From contig NZ_BAHC01000193.1 of NCBI RefSeq assembly GCF_000298195.1, positions 1-37,523 of the forward strand: 37,523 nucleotides of DNA, read 5' to 3'. This document shows, one piece after another, positions 1 through 8,433 of the stretch; the stretch's first letter is position 1; each line of letters opens with the position of its first letter. Position numbers and translations under genes: made by a program. The notes below the pieces were generated by a model that was given only the letters and a program-made list of their open reading frames with translations, made no database searches and had not been told where the DNA came from. The stretch is from Gordonia rhizosphera NBRC 16068. Its GTDB lineage: Bacteria > Actinomycetota > Actinomycetes > Mycobacteriales > Mycobacteriaceae.

Positions 1-37
1 TGTTTCCCGATTCTCCGGGCGGGACCGACGACGATGA

Positions 38-43
38 GACAAT
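38..43 (+). promoter_or_regulatory. Possible -10 box of leaderless GNAT gene
   Basis: GACAAT ends 7 bases before the ATG at 50, so transcription would begin at or next to the start codon. No Shine-Dalgarno sequence is visible. No clear -35 is seen. The call rests only on spacing and resemblance to TANNNT boxes. Confidence 0.3.
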
Positions 44-49
44 GAGCCC

Positions 50-871
50 ATGCCGAACGTATTGACCGGCGTCGAGATCCGCGAGCTGTCCACCCCTGCC
101 GATCTCGAGCAACTGACCCGCATCTTCGACGACGTCTGGCATCCTGATCCCGGCAATCGCCTGATCGGTCCCGAACTGCTCCGCGCTCTGTCGCACGCCG
201 GGAACTACGTCGCCGGCGCGTACGTCGGCGGCCGCCTCGCCGGCGGCAGCGTCGGCTTCTTCGCAGCACCGGTGGGTGAGACCCTACACAGTCACATCAC
301 CGGGGTGACCCGAATCGGCCTCGGCCACAACGTCGGATACGCACTCAAACTCCATCAGCGAAACTGGGCCCGGGACCGCGGGTTGCGCGATATCACCTGG
401 ACCTTCGACCCGCTCGTCGCTCGCAACGCGTTCTTCACCATCGCCAAGCTGGGCGCGACGCCGATCGCCTACCACCGCGACTTCTACGGTGACGTCCGTG
501 TCGAACTCGGCGGCGCCGACGACAGCGATCGCCTGCTGGTCTCCTGGCCGGTCGACCTTCCGCTTCCGGAAGGACCCGGCAGCGACACCGTCGACGATCT
601 GCTATCCGCGGGTGCCGCGTTCGGTATCGAGGTCGCCGACGATGATCCCCAGGCGGTCATCGGCCTCGATCGGAACACGACCGTCGTGATACCGGTCCCC
701 CGCGACATCGATGCGATTCGCCGCACCGGCCAGGTCGCGGCATCACGATGGCGACTCGCGCTGCGCGAGGCCCTCGCACCGCACTTCGTCGCGGGCGCAC
801 CGGCCGCGGTGCGGTTCCTGCGCTCCGCGCACTATGTCGTGGAACCCGCTCTGTCCAATCACGGTCCCTGA
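50..871 (+). CDS. GNAT-like predicted acetyltransferase (COG3375 type)
   Basis: The 273-residue product resembles the large GNAT-fold proteins of the COG3375 group, which are found in many actinobacteria and have no settled substrate. Residues about 8-150 hold the fold: an N-terminal strand (VEIRELSTPADL), a central GGSVGFF strand, and a loop with GHNVGYALKLHQRNWARD where GNAT proteins bind the CoA pyrophosphate. ITWTFDPLVARNAFF and KLGATP follow, as in the family. The C-terminal third is less conserved. It is a single gene converging on the GntR regulator gene, with only 23 bases between the stops. The ATG at 50 has no Shine-Dalgarno sequence. The family call is good, but the substrate cannot be told. 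Confidence 0.8.
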   Translation: MPNVLTGVEIRELSTPADLEQLTRIFDDVWHPDPGNRLIGPELLRALSHAGNYVAGAYVGGRLAGGSVGFFAAPVGETLHSHITGVTRIGLGHNVGYALKLHQRNWARDRGLRDITWTFDPLVARNAFFTIAKLGATPIAYHRDFYGDVRVELGGADDSDRLLVSWPVDLPLPEGPGSDTVDDLLSAGAAFGIEVADDDPQAVIGLDRNTTVVIPVPRDIDAIRRTGQVAASRWRLALREALAPHFVAGAPAAVRFLRSAHYVVEPALSNHGP

Positions 872-894
872 CGTGAAGAACGGCGCCACCTGAC

Positions 895-1638
895 TCAGGT
901 TCCGCTGCGCCGCAGCGTGACCCGATATGTGTAGTGCTCGGGCAAGAAGTAGCTGATCGCGAGTTCCACGGCGTTCCCGTCCGCGTCGCTGTAGACCCGG
1001 TCCACCCGCAGCATGGGGTGCCCCACGTCGCAGCCCAGGTGTTCGGCCACCGACGGGTCCGCCGCGGCGACCGTGATCGACTGTGCGGCCTCGGCGATCG
1101 GGCTGGCCAGATGCGGCTCGAGCAGGCCGATCATGGTGTGGGTGCTGGTCGCTCCGGTCGCAACCTCGGGCAGGTCGATCACCTCCCGCGCGACTGGTTC
1201 GGGCCACCACACGGTGGTCAGCACGAACGGGATGCCGTCGTGGAAGCGCCGAAACGCCATGCGATACACCAGGTCAGTGTCCAGTCGGAGACGGCCGGCC
1301 GCGGAGATGTCGACCTGCCGCCGCGGCGCGGACACCACCTCCATCGTGGTGTCCGCGGACAGGTTCATCAGATCCTCGATGGACCCGAGTTGCCGCAGGT
1401 ATCGTCCGGAACTCTCGGTCGCGAACGTACCGCGGCCCGGAACCCGGTAGACCGCGCCCTCCGCGACGAGATCCTGGAAGGCTCGTCGCACGGTCTGCCG
1501 GCTGAGCCCGAACTCGTCGGATAACTCGGATTCGGTCGGCAGCCGCGCACCCCCGCGATAGCGACCCTCCGCGATCCGCGCACGCAGCGTCGCCGCGAGT
1601 GCCCGGTATGCCGGTTCGGCACCATCGAGTTGAGTCAT
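895..1638 (-). CDS. GntR-family transcriptional regulator, HutC/UTRA type
   Basis: The 247-residue regulator has an N-terminal GntR winged helix at about residues 8-75 (LPTESELSDEFGLSRQTVRRAFQ, then GRGTF). A UTRA ligand-binding domain covers about residues 95-240 and ends in the typical AISYFLPEHYTYRV strand. HutC-type repressors normally sense a small metabolite of the pathway they control. It lies 37 bases downstream of an acyl-CoA dehydrogenase gene on the same strand, so both are probably cotranscribed, and the promoter they share faces the CitE/MaoC/CoA-transferase operon. I chose the ATG at 1638 (MTQLDGAEPAY) because a longer frame to 1710 would overlap the dehydrogenase and add residues unlike the family. 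The inferred role is repressor of the flanking CoA-ester operons. Confidence 0.88.
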   Translation of the reverse strand: MTQLDGAEPAYRALAATLRARIAEGRYRGGARLPTESELSDEFGLSRQTVRRAFQDLVAEGAVYRVPGRGTFATESSGRYLRQLGSIEDLMNLSADTTMEVVSAPRRQVDISAAGRLRLDTDLVYRMAFRRFHDGIPFVLTTVWWPEPVAREVIDLPEVATGATSTHTMIGLLEPHLASPIAEAAQSITVAAADPSVAEHLGCDVGHPMLRVDRVYSDADGNAVELAISYFLPEHYTYRVTLRRSGT

Positions 1639-1675
1639 CGCGGAGATCTTATCGGCGCGTTCGTGTCGGCATTGC

Positions 1676-2827
1676 TCAGATGCCGCCGCGCGCCACGAGT
1701 TGACTCGCAATCACGTTGCGCTGGATCTCGTTGGTGCCCTCGCCGACGATCATCAGCGGCGCATCGCGGAAATAGCGTTCGACGTCGAACTCGGTCGAGT
1801 AGCCGTAACCACCGTGGATCCGGACCGCGTTCAGGGCGATCTCCATGGCCACCTCGGATGCGTAGAGCTTGGCCATGCCGGCCTCCATGTCGCACCGTTC
1901 ACCCTTGTCGTACTGGTCGGCGGCGTGCCAGGTGAGCTGCCGGGCGGCGGTGAGCTTGGTGGCCATGTCGGCGAGGTAGTTGCCGATGGACTGGTGTTTC
2001 CAGATCGGCTGACCGAAGGATTCGCGTTGCTGCGCGTATGCGAGCGAATCCTCCAGCGCCGCGGTGGCGACGCCGAGCGCGCGACATGCGACCTGGATGC
2101 GGCCGGTCTCGAGCCCCTTCATCATCTGGCCGAATCCCTTGCCGGGCGTCGTCCCGAGGATCGCCGAGGTGGGCACGCGGTACCCGTCGAAGGACAGTTC
2201 GCAGGTCTCGACGCCCTTGTAGCCGAGCTTGGGCAGGTCCCGAGAGACGGTCAGGCCCGGGCCGTGCTCGCAGAGCACGATGGAGATACCCCGATGCCGC
2301 GGTTCGGCTTTGGGGTCGGTCTTGCACAGCAGCGCGATGAGCCCGGAGCGGCGGGCATTGGAGATCCACGTCTTGGACCCGCTGATGACGAGGTCGTCGC
2401 CGTCCTCCTTGGCGACGGTCGCCATGTTCTGCAGATCGGAGCCGCCGCCAGGCTCGGTCAGCGCCATGGTCGCGCGCATCTCGCCGGTGGCCAGTCGCGG
2501 CAGATACCTCTGCTTCTGTTCCTCGGTGCCGAACAGCGTCAGCAGCTTCGCCACCACAGTGTGCCCGCCCATCGCACCGGCCAGGCTCATCCAGCCCCGC
2601 GCGAGTTCCTGGGTGACCCGTGCGTAGCAGGGCATCGAAACGGGCATCCCGCCGTATTCTTCGGGCACCGCGAGTCCGTAGATGCCGATCTGCTTCATCT
2701 GCTCGATCCACTTCTCCGGGTACTCGTTGGCGTGCTCGACCTCCTGAACCGTCGGTTTGACGTCGCGATCGATGAACGCGCGGACGGTCTCGACGAGGAA
2801 CGACTCTTCGGCGTTCAGGCTGCTCAT
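1676..2827 (-). CDS. Acyl-CoA dehydrogenase
   Basis: This 383-residue FAD enzyme would oxidise an acyl-CoA to the 2,3-enoyl-CoA and pass electrons to electron-transfer flavoprotein. Family landmarks appear in order: VPEEYGG near residue 57, ALTEPGGGSD near 120, the FAD-binding SKTWISNA, RESFGQP, IHGGYGYS and VGEGTNEIQRN, whose Glu is the usual catalytic base of short and medium chain types. ATG 2827 follows GAGGTGG at good spacing. It is the first gene of the leftward unit that ends in the GntR regulator gene. The itaconate operon of Pseudomonas also carries an acyl-CoA dehydrogenase of unclear role, so a branched or dicarboxylic acyl-CoA substrate is plausible here. The exact substrate is not readable from sequence. 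Confidence 0.92.
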   Translation of the reverse strand: MSSLNAEESFLVETVRAFIDRDVKPTVQEVEHANEYPEKWIEQMKQIGIYGLAVPEEYGGMPVSMPCYARVTQELARGWMSLAGAMGGHTVVAKLLTLFGTEEQKQRYLPRLATGEMRATMALTEPGGGSDLQNMATVAKEDGDDLVISGSKTWISNARRSGLIALLCKTDPKAEPRHRGISIVLCEHGPGLTVSRDLPKLGYKGVETCELSFDGYRVPTSAILGTTPGKGFGQMMKGLETGRIQVACRALGVATAALEDSLAYAQQRESFGQPIWKHQSIGNYLADMATKLTAARQLTWHAADQYDKGERCDMEAGMAKLYASEVAMEIALNAVRIHGGYGYSTEFDVERYFRDAPLMIVGEGTNEIQRNVIASQLVARGGI

Positions 2828-2848
2828 GGACCCACCTCACACAGGGTT

Positions 2849-2979
2849 GAATACATTTGGTGCTGATTTGTACGGCCATATTCACCCCTCCAGGGCGCGA
2901 TGTCAAGGACTTCCGTCGCCGAGGGACGTCTGGTAAGACTCTTTGTGGACCAATTTGGCCGTACATTTTCGCGTACAAA
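2849..2979. promoter_or_regulatory. Divergent promoter region with repeated TGTACGGCCA elements
   Basis: The 166-bp gap between the divergent dehydrogenase and CitE-like genes contains TGTACGGCCA at 2869-2878 and its exact reverse complement TGGCCGTACA at 2956-2965. A further half-copy, CGTACAAA, lies at 2972-2979, so GTAC recurs 12 bases apart (2961 and 2973). CTTTGT (2941-2946) and ACAAAG (2975-2980) frame the right cluster as an inverted repeat, and AATACATTTGG at 2850-2860 is a weaker relative. One cluster lies near each gene start, as expected for operators of a regulator controlling both directions. The linked GntR/UTRA protein is the obvious candidate. The assignment is inference. Confidence 0.5.
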
Positions 2980-2993
2980 GATCGAGGGATCGC

Positions 2994-3836
2994 ATGCAAC
3001 CACTCCGCCGCCGGGCCGTGCTCGTCGCGCCCGCATCCGACGACCGCAAGGCACGTAAGGCGCTCGCCTCCGGTGCCGACGAGGTGGTCCTCGACCTCGA
3101 GGACGCCGTCACGCCCGAGAACAAGGACTCCGCGCGCGCTGCGGCCGGCGAGCTGGTCGCCGAGTTCGGGGCCGACCGTGCCGTGTCGATCCGCATCAAC
3201 GCGTTCGGAACCGACTGGATCGAAGCCGACCTCGCGGCCTGCGCCGCGATGGGGGTGCTGACCTCGGTGGTATTGCCGAAGGCCGAATCCGCGGCACAAC
3301 TCGTCGAGGCCGACCGGCTCCTCGGCGACGCACCGGCCCGACTGCAGATCCTCGTCGAGACACCGATCGGTATCCGCGACATCGCAACCATCTGTCCGGC
3401 CTCCGACCGGCTGGATGCGGTGATCATCGGTTATGCAGATCTCGCCGCCACATTGGGACGTTCGTCGTCGGCGCCACAGTCGGTGTGGCACGTCGTCCAG
3501 GACACCGTGTTGCTGGCGGCCCGCGCCGCGGGTGTGTCGATGGTGGACGGTCCTCACCTGACGATCGCCGACGACGACGGTTTCCGCAGCGCGAAGACCT
3601 GGGTGCGTGATCTCGGCTTCGACGGGACGTGGGTCATCCATCCCGCCCAGATCGATTCGGCGAAAACCATCTTCACTCCGCATGCCGCGGCGGTCGAGGA
3701 TGCGCGCCGCGTGCTCGCGGCCCTCGACGATGCGGCCCGACGCGGCGACGGCGCCGCGAAGCTCGACGGTCGCATGCTCGACGAGGCGCTCGCGGTGTCG
3801 GCGCGGCGCGTGCTGTCGAAGGCGGATCCGGCATGA
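2994..3836 (+). CDS. HpcH/HpaI (CitE-like) CoA-ester lyase
   Basis: The 280-residue protein is a single TIM-barrel domain of the CitE-like lyase family, which splits or forms beta-hydroxyacyl-CoA esters such as malyl-CoA, beta-methylmalyl-CoA or citramalyl-CoA with Mg2+. Visible family marks are RRAVLVAPASDDRK at the start, VVLDLEDAV near residue 33 with its acidic residues, the SIRINAFGT strand, QILVETPIG with its conserved Glu, and WVIHPAQID near residue 215. ATG 2994 follows GAGGGA, and an in-frame upstream extension lacks family resemblance. Its stop overlaps the start of the MaoC-like gene (ATGA), so the two are translationally coupled. With the hydratase and Mct-like transferase next door, citramalyl-CoA lyase (acetyl-CoA plus pyruvate) is the favoured activity. 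Confidence 0.87.
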   Translation: MQPLRRRAVLVAPASDDRKARKALASGADEVVLDLEDAVTPENKDSARAAAGELVAEFGADRAVSIRINAFGTDWIEADLAACAAMGVLTSVVLPKAESAAQLVEADRLLGDAPARLQILVETPIGIRDIATICPASDRLDAVIIGYADLAATLGRSSSAPQSVWHVVQDTVLLAARAAGVSMVDGPHLTIADDDGFRSAKTWVRDLGFDGTWVIHPAQIDSAKTIFTPHAAAVEDARRVLAALDDAARRGDGAAKLDGRMLDEALAVSARRVLSKADPA

Positions 3837-4834
3837 GTGGCACGCAGACACCTGTCGGCGGACCGTATTTCGACGAACTCACCGTCGGGCAGACGTTCGA
3901 CGATGCACCGTCGGTGACGATCACGTCGGGAATGGCCGCCACGCATCAGGCCATCGTCGGCGACCGCACCCGCCTGGCCCTCGATGTCACGCTTGCGCAG
4001 CGCGTCACCGGACGATCCGAGCCCGTCGCTCATCCGGGTCTGGTCACCGACCTCGCGATCGGCCAGTCCACGCTGGCCACCCACCATGTGAAGGCGAATC
4101 TGTTCTACCGCGGGCTGAGATTCCTGCGCTATCCGCACATCGGCGACACGCTGTCTACCACAACCGAGGTCGTCGGCCTGAAGGAGAACTCCGCCAAGCC
4201 CGGCCGCGCCCCGACCGGGCTGGCCGCCCTGCACATGATCACCACCGATCAGGACGGCGCCACAGTCCTGGACTTCTATCGGTGCGCCATGCTGCCGCTT
4301 TCCACCGACGCCGACCCTGACCGGGTCCGTGCCGCCGACGACCTGTCGGCGATCGGTGCCGACGTCCCGGCAGATTCGGTGCTGCCCGCCTGGGATCTCG
4401 CGGCGTATCGCGATTGTGTGCCGGGCCAACACTTCTCCACCGATCTCGCCGGGTACGTGTACTCCTCGAGCGGTGACGTGGTATCCAGCGCACCGGAACT
4501 CGCACGCCTCACCCTGAACATCGCGGCGACCCACCACGACCAACGCGTCGGGCAGGCGGGTCGGCTCGTATACGGCGGACACACCATCGGACTCGCTCTG
4601 GCACAGGCCAATCGGGCGCTGCCGAACCTGGTCACAGTGCTCGGATGGGAGTCATGTGACCACACCGGTCCGGTACACGAGGGCGACACCCTGACCAGCG
4701 AACTCACCGTCGAAAAGGCCACCGCGACAGCGTCGTCCGGCGGCATCCTCGATCTCCGGTCGATCGTCGTCGCCCACGACGGCGACGTCGAACGTCCCGT
4801 TCTCGACTGGCGTTTCCGCGCCCTGATGGCATAG
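3833..4834 (+). CDS. MaoC-like double-hotdog hydratase, mesaconyl-CoA hydratase-like
   Basis: The 333-residue length fits a fused double hotdog of the MaoC family, which hydrates enoyl-CoA esters. The first half carries SGMAATHQAIVGDRTRLALD and AHPGLVTDLAIGQST. The second carries RLVYGGHTIGLALAQ, then LGWESCDHTGPVHEGDTL. These stretches recall the mesaconyl-CoA C4 hydratase group of the 3-hydroxypropionate bicycle rather than short single-hotdog MaoC proteins, but this is from memory and not from an alignment. The start ATG 3833 overlaps the lyase stop by 4 bases, and the stop lies 10 bases before the CoA-transferase start. The inferred reaction is hydration of a C5 unsaturated dicarboxyl-CoA to citramalyl-CoA, the substrate of the adjacent lyase. 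Confidence 0.8.
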   Translation: MSGTQTPVGGPYFDELTVGQTFDDAPSVTITSGMAATHQAIVGDRTRLALDVTLAQRVTGRSEPVAHPGLVTDLAIGQSTLATHHVKANLFYRGLRFLRYPHIGDTLSTTTEVVGLKENSAKPGRAPTGLAALHMITTDQDGATVLDFYRCAMLPLSTDADPDRVRAADDLSAIGADVPADSVLPAWDLAAYRDCVPGQHFSTDLAGYVYSSSGDVVSSAPELARLTLNIAATHHDQRVGQAGRLVYGGHTIGLALAQANRALPNLVTVLGWESCDHTGPVHEGDTLTSELTVEKATATASSGGILDLRSIVVAHDGDVERPVLDWRFRALMA

Positions 4835-4844
4835 GAGAATCCGC

Positions 4845-5984
4845 GTGACCACCCCTGACAAACCGCTGGCCGGGCTGCGCATCATCGAGGTGTCGAGCTT
4901 CATCGCGTCGCCGCTCGCCGGTCTCACGCTGTCTCAGCTCGGCGCCGACGTGACCCGTGTCGACCCGATCGGCGGGGCGGCCGACGTCCACCGATGGCCG
5001 GTCACCGCCGACGGTGAGTCGATCTACTGGACGGGCCTGAACAAGGGCAAGCGCTCGGTCACCGCGGATCTGCGCAGCGAGGACGGCCAAGCCCTCGTCC
5101 AGCGGCTGATCACCGAACCCGGTGCCGGTTCCGGCATCCTGCTGACCAATCAGGCCGGCCGATCCTGGATGAGCCACGACACGCTGTCGGCCCTTCGGCC
5201 CGACGTCATCGTCTGCGAGATCCTCGGCGGCAGCGACGGCTCCCCGGCCGTCGACTACACCGTCAACGCCGGGCTGGGATTCCCGATGATCACCGGGCCG
5301 CTCGATCAGGGCGGTGTGACCAACCACGTCTTGCCGGCGTGGGATGTGGTGTGCGGAATCTATGCGGCACTGGCGATCTCGGCGGCGGTCCGACGTCGAG
5401 AGGCCACTGGTGCCGGCGCCCACATCACGTTGCCGCTCGAGGACACCGCGTTGTCGATCGCGAGCACACTCGGCTACCTGACCGAGCCGCAGATCAACGG
5501 CCACGGCCGCGAGGGCACCGGGAACAATGTCTATGGAACGTACGGAACGGATTTCGTCACCTCGGACGGGGGACGGTTCATGATCGTCGCGCTCACGCCC
5601 CGCCATTTCCGCGACCTCGTGGAGCTCACCGGAGTCTCCGACGCGGTTGACGCGGTGGAGAAGGCGCTGGGAGCGGACTTCACCCGAGAGGCGGATCGGT
5701 TCACGCATCGAAGCGTGCTCAATGCGCTCTTCGAACCGTGGTTCGCCCGCCACACCTCAGCGGAGGTCGACGCCGCGCTGGAGAGGTCGTCGGTGCTGTC
5801 GGAACGCTACCGCAGCTTTGACGAGGTCGTCGCGAGCGGGCGGCTCGCCACGAACCCGCTGTTCGCCGAACTCGTTCAGCCCCGCATCGGTACCTTCCTC
5901 GCCGCCGGCCTGCCCGCCGCCTTCGATGGAGAGCACTACTTCACCGGCCCCGCCCCCGACCTGGGTGCCCACACCCCGACGTAA
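4845..5984 (+). CDS. Class III (CaiB/BaiF) CoA-transferase, mesaconyl-CoA isomerase-like
   Basis: The 379-residue product belongs to the CaiB/BaiF family. The N-terminal Rossmann half begins LAGLRIIEVSSFIASPLAGLTLSQLGADVTRVDP in two adjoining conserved blocks. The segment DGSPAVDYTVNAGLGF puts the likely acyl-accepting Asp near residue 137, followed by MITGP and NHVLPAWDVVCG. That combination recalls Mct, which moves CoA between the C1 and C4 carboxyls of mesaconate within one molecule; the subfamily call is tentative. GTG 4845 is set by AGGAGA six bases upstream. It is third in the CitE-MaoC-transferase operon and converges on another transferase gene 43 bases beyond its stop. An ordinary intermolecular CoA-transferase is the alternative. 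Confidence 0.82.
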   Translation: MTTPDKPLAGLRIIEVSSFIASPLAGLTLSQLGADVTRVDPIGGAADVHRWPVTADGESIYWTGLNKGKRSVTADLRSEDGQALVQRLITEPGAGSGILLTNQAGRSWMSHDTLSALRPDVIVCEILGGSDGSPAVDYTVNAGLGFPMITGPLDQGGVTNHVLPAWDVVCGIYAALAISAAVRRREATGAGAHITLPLEDTALSIASTLGYLTEPQINGHGREGTGNNVYGTYGTDFVTSDGGRFMIVALTPRHFRDLVELTGVSDAVDAVEKALGADFTREADRFTHRSVLNALFEPWFARHTSAEVDAALERSSVLSERYRSFDEVVASGRLATNPLFAELVQPRIGTFLAAGLPAAFDGEHYFTGPAPDLGAHTPT

Positions 5985-6027
5985 CCTCGCCCCCCGTCGC
6001 GCCCAGCACGGCGGCCGAGTGGCGATC

Positions 6028-7176
6028 TCAATCCTCCAGCTCGGCGAGGATGGCATCGGTGTGCTGACCAAGGGCGGGTACGGGTCCCATGCGGAGCTCG
6101 ACATCGTCGAAGGTCATCGGCGGGAGCACCGCGCGGATGGGTCCGGCCTCGGTGTCGACCTCGCGCCATCGATCCCGTTCGCTCAGTTGCGGATGCGCGA
6201 CCACACCGGCGAGGTCGCGGATCTCGGCCGCGGGAACACCTGCTGCAGCCAGTCTTTCGTCAAGCTCATCGGTGGAAAAACGTTTCGTCTCGACGGCGAC
6301 GAGGGCATCGACCTCTGCACGACGATTCACGCGATCGATGTTGGTGGCATACCGAGAGTCCTCGGCGAGATCGGGCCGAGACAGCACCTCGGCGGTGAGG
6401 ACCCGCCAGCCGCGGTCGTTCTGCACACCGATCAGGATTTCACCGTCACGCGTCGGGTACCGGTCGTAGGGAACGATCGCAGCGTGCCCGACACCGGATC
6501 GGGCGATCTGGCGATTCCCGTAGAGCCGCATGTACATCGGGTGCCCCATCCACTCGACGGTGGCGTCGAACATGGACACCGACACCGAGGCGCCGACGCC
6601 GGTCACGCCGCGCCGGACGAGCGCACCGAGAACCGAGGTGAGTGCATACATCCCGGCGGCGATGTCGGCGGTCGGGATGCCGGTCTTGGACGCTTCGTCC
6701 GGCGTGCCGGTCACCGAGATCAGTCCCGTCTCCGCCTGGATCAGCATGTCGTAGGCCTTGCGCTCGCGGTAGGGTCCGGCATCGCCATAGCCGGACATGT
6801 CGACGACGATCAGCTCGGGATGATCGGCCCGCAGTTCCTGAGCGCCGAAACCGAGTCGCTCGGCAGCGCCGGGGGCGAGATTCTGGAGGAAGACGTCGGC
6901 CCGCCCGATCAGCCGGGTCAGCGCATCTCGTCCGCCGTCGGTCTTGAGATCGAGCGCCAACGACTCCTTGCCGCGGTTGAGCCACACGAAATGCGACGCG
7001 AGGCCGTGCACGGCGTCGTCGTAGTTCCGGGCGAAGTCTCCTTCGCCCACCCGCTCAACCTTGATCACCCGGGCACCCATGTCGGCCAGATGGCGGGTGG
7101 CCAGCGGCGCGGCGACCGCCTGTTCCAGAGCGACGACGGTGATCCCGGCCAGCGGGAGTAGAGAATCAGCTGTCAC
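6028..7176 (-). CDS. Class III (CaiB/BaiF) CoA-transferase
   Basis: This is a second, divergent CaiB/BaiF protein of 382 residues, the normal family length. LPLAGITVVALEQAVAAPLA opens the first Rossmann strand, FVWLNRGKESLALDLK and DVFLQNLAPGAAERLGFG follow, and KAYDMLIQAETGL holds the catalytic Asp near residue 143 (family knowledge: it forms the mixed anhydride with the acyl group). The C terminus ends in the usual PALGQHTDAILAEL. GTG 7176 gives the normal N terminus; the open frame runs further upstream, but without family resemblance. It would activate a carboxylic acid with CoA from a donor such as succinyl-CoA, and so could feed the neighbouring hydratase and lyase (inference). It diverges from the metallo-hydrolase gene. 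Confidence 0.88.
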   Translation of the reverse strand: MTADSLLPLAGITVVALEQAVAAPLATRHLADMGARVIKVERVGEGDFARNYDDAVHGLASHFVWLNRGKESLALDLKTDGGRDALTRLIGRADVFLQNLAPGAAERLGFGAQELRADHPELIVVDMSGYGDAGPYRERKAYDMLIQAETGLISVTGTPDEASKTGIPTADIAAGMYALTSVLGALVRRGVTGVGASVSVSMFDATVEWMGHPMYMRLYGNRQIARSGVGHAAIVPYDRYPTRDGEILIGVQNDRGWRVLTAEVLSRPDLAEDSRYATNIDRVNRRAEVDALVAVETKRFSTDELDERLAAAGVPAAEIRDLAGVVAHPQLSERDRWREVDTEAGPIRAVLPPMTFDDVELRMGPVPALGQHTDAILAELED

Positions 7177-7353
7177 CGGGCCACCATCGCCCAGCGAACC
7201 CGGCGCGTCAACGTCCCCGCCGCGACGGCCGCATAGGCAGTTCCTCATCGAACCTGAGTCGGACCGACTTTGAACCCGGCGGTGCGACATGGTCCTATGG
7301 AAGTTGCGGCCTGCAACTGTCGGCTGCTGTCGGGGGGACACTTGGGAGGTGAG

Positions 7354-8433
7354 ATGACCACGATCGAGGTCACCGGACATCGGCAACGCGAGGCCTGGGC
7401 GCAGAAGGTGATGCCCCCGGTCGAGGAGGTCCGGCCCGGACTGTGGTCGATCCCGGTCCCGATGCCGCAGAACCCGCTGCGCTACGTACTGGTCTACGCA
7501 CTCGCCCTTCCGGACGGCCTCGCCCTAATCGACACCGGCTGGAACACCGACGTATCGTGGCAGTCGCTGGTCGACGGCATCCACGCGACGGGACACGACG
7601 TCTCCGACGTCCGGCATGTGTCGATCACGCACCTGCACCCCGACCATTTCGGGCTCGTGCCGAGACTTCTCGAGCACGCCGACCCGATCCTTGCGATGCA
7701 CCGCAACGACGCCCGCCACCTGCACCATGTCAGCGATGCGGAGATCGAACGCCAGATCGACAACGCCCAGCGCGACCTCGAGTTGCACGGCGCACCGACC
7801 GACGTCGTCGACACCGGGTTCCGCGAGATCGCTCGCCTTCCGGCGGGTCGCACGATGGACGTCGAACTCGAGAACGGCGACCCGTTGAACCTGGCCGGAT
7901 GGAACGTGCGCGCGCTGTGGACGCCTGGGCACACGGCCGGTCACCTCTGTTTCGTCGACGATGACGCGGGGATCATCTTCACCGGCGATCACCTCCTCCC
8001 GCGCATCAGCCCCAACGTGTCGGCGAATCGCTTTCAGTCCCACAACCCGCTCGCGGAGTACCTCATCTCGTTGGCGAACACCGAGCATCTGCCCGACCTC
8101 GAGGCGCTGCCCTCCCACGAGTACCGCTTCCGGGGGCTCGCCGACCGGGTCACTCACCTTCTCGGTCATCACGAGGAACGACTCACCGAGATCACCGAGG
8201 CCGTGATCGCCGCGCCCGAGAGCACGGCATGGGAGATCACCCGCTCGGTGACCTGGTCCCGCCCCTTCGAGCAGCTGTCGGTCCCGCTCAGCCGGATGGC
8301 GCTGGGTGAGACCAACGCCCACCTCGTCGTCCTGCAGCAGCGCGGCATCCTGACGCCCACCGAGGGTATCCCCATCCGTTGGTCGGTGAGCGCGCCGGCC
8401 TCGACCCATCCCACCGAGGAGAATCGCCGATGA
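7354..8433 (+). CDS. Metallo-beta-lactamase-fold hydrolase with C-terminal winged helix
   Basis: The 359-residue protein has a metallo-beta-lactamase fold in about residues 30-250 and a winged-helix tail (about 290-350) as in LACTB2-like proteins. All metal ligands are present: THLHPDHFG near residue 91, TPGHTAGH, FTGDHLLP and LPSHEYRFRG. Members include thioesterase-like and glyoxalase II-like hydrolases. ATG 7354 is supported by GGGAGGTGAG directly upstream, so the frame extending back to 7270 is not needed. Its stop overlaps the enoyl-CoA hydratase start (ATGA), so both are coupled in one operon. Hydrolysis of an acyl-CoA or other thioester is a reasonable guess from context, no more. Confidence 0.87.
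   Translation: MTTIEVTGHRQREAWAQKVMPPVEEVRPGLWSIPVPMPQNPLRYVLVYALALPDGLALIDTGWNTDVSWQSLVDGIHATGHDVSDVRHVSITHLHPDHFGLVPRLLEHADPILAMHRNDARHLHHVSDAEIERQIDNAQRDLELHGAPTDVVDTGFREIARLPAGRTMDVELENGDPLNLAGWNVRALWTPGHTAGHLCFVDDDAGIIFTGDHLLPRISPNVSANRFQSHNPLAEYLISLANTEHLPDLEALPSHEYRFRGLADRVTHLLGHHEERLTEITEAVIAAPESTAWEITRSVTWSRPFEQLSVPLSRMALGETNAHLVVLQQRGILTPTEGIPIRWSVSAPASTHPTEENRR

Noticed and set aside
1899..3851. 650-codon minus-strand frame across the dehydrogenase and the CitE-like gene
   Set aside because: It overlaps two real genes in other frames and the divergent promoter, and its product has no domain resemblance.
5647..7161. 504-codon plus-strand frame across the two CoA-transferase genes
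   Set aside because: It is a shadow of both transferases; the convergent stops at 5984 and 6028 are well supported by their family C termini.
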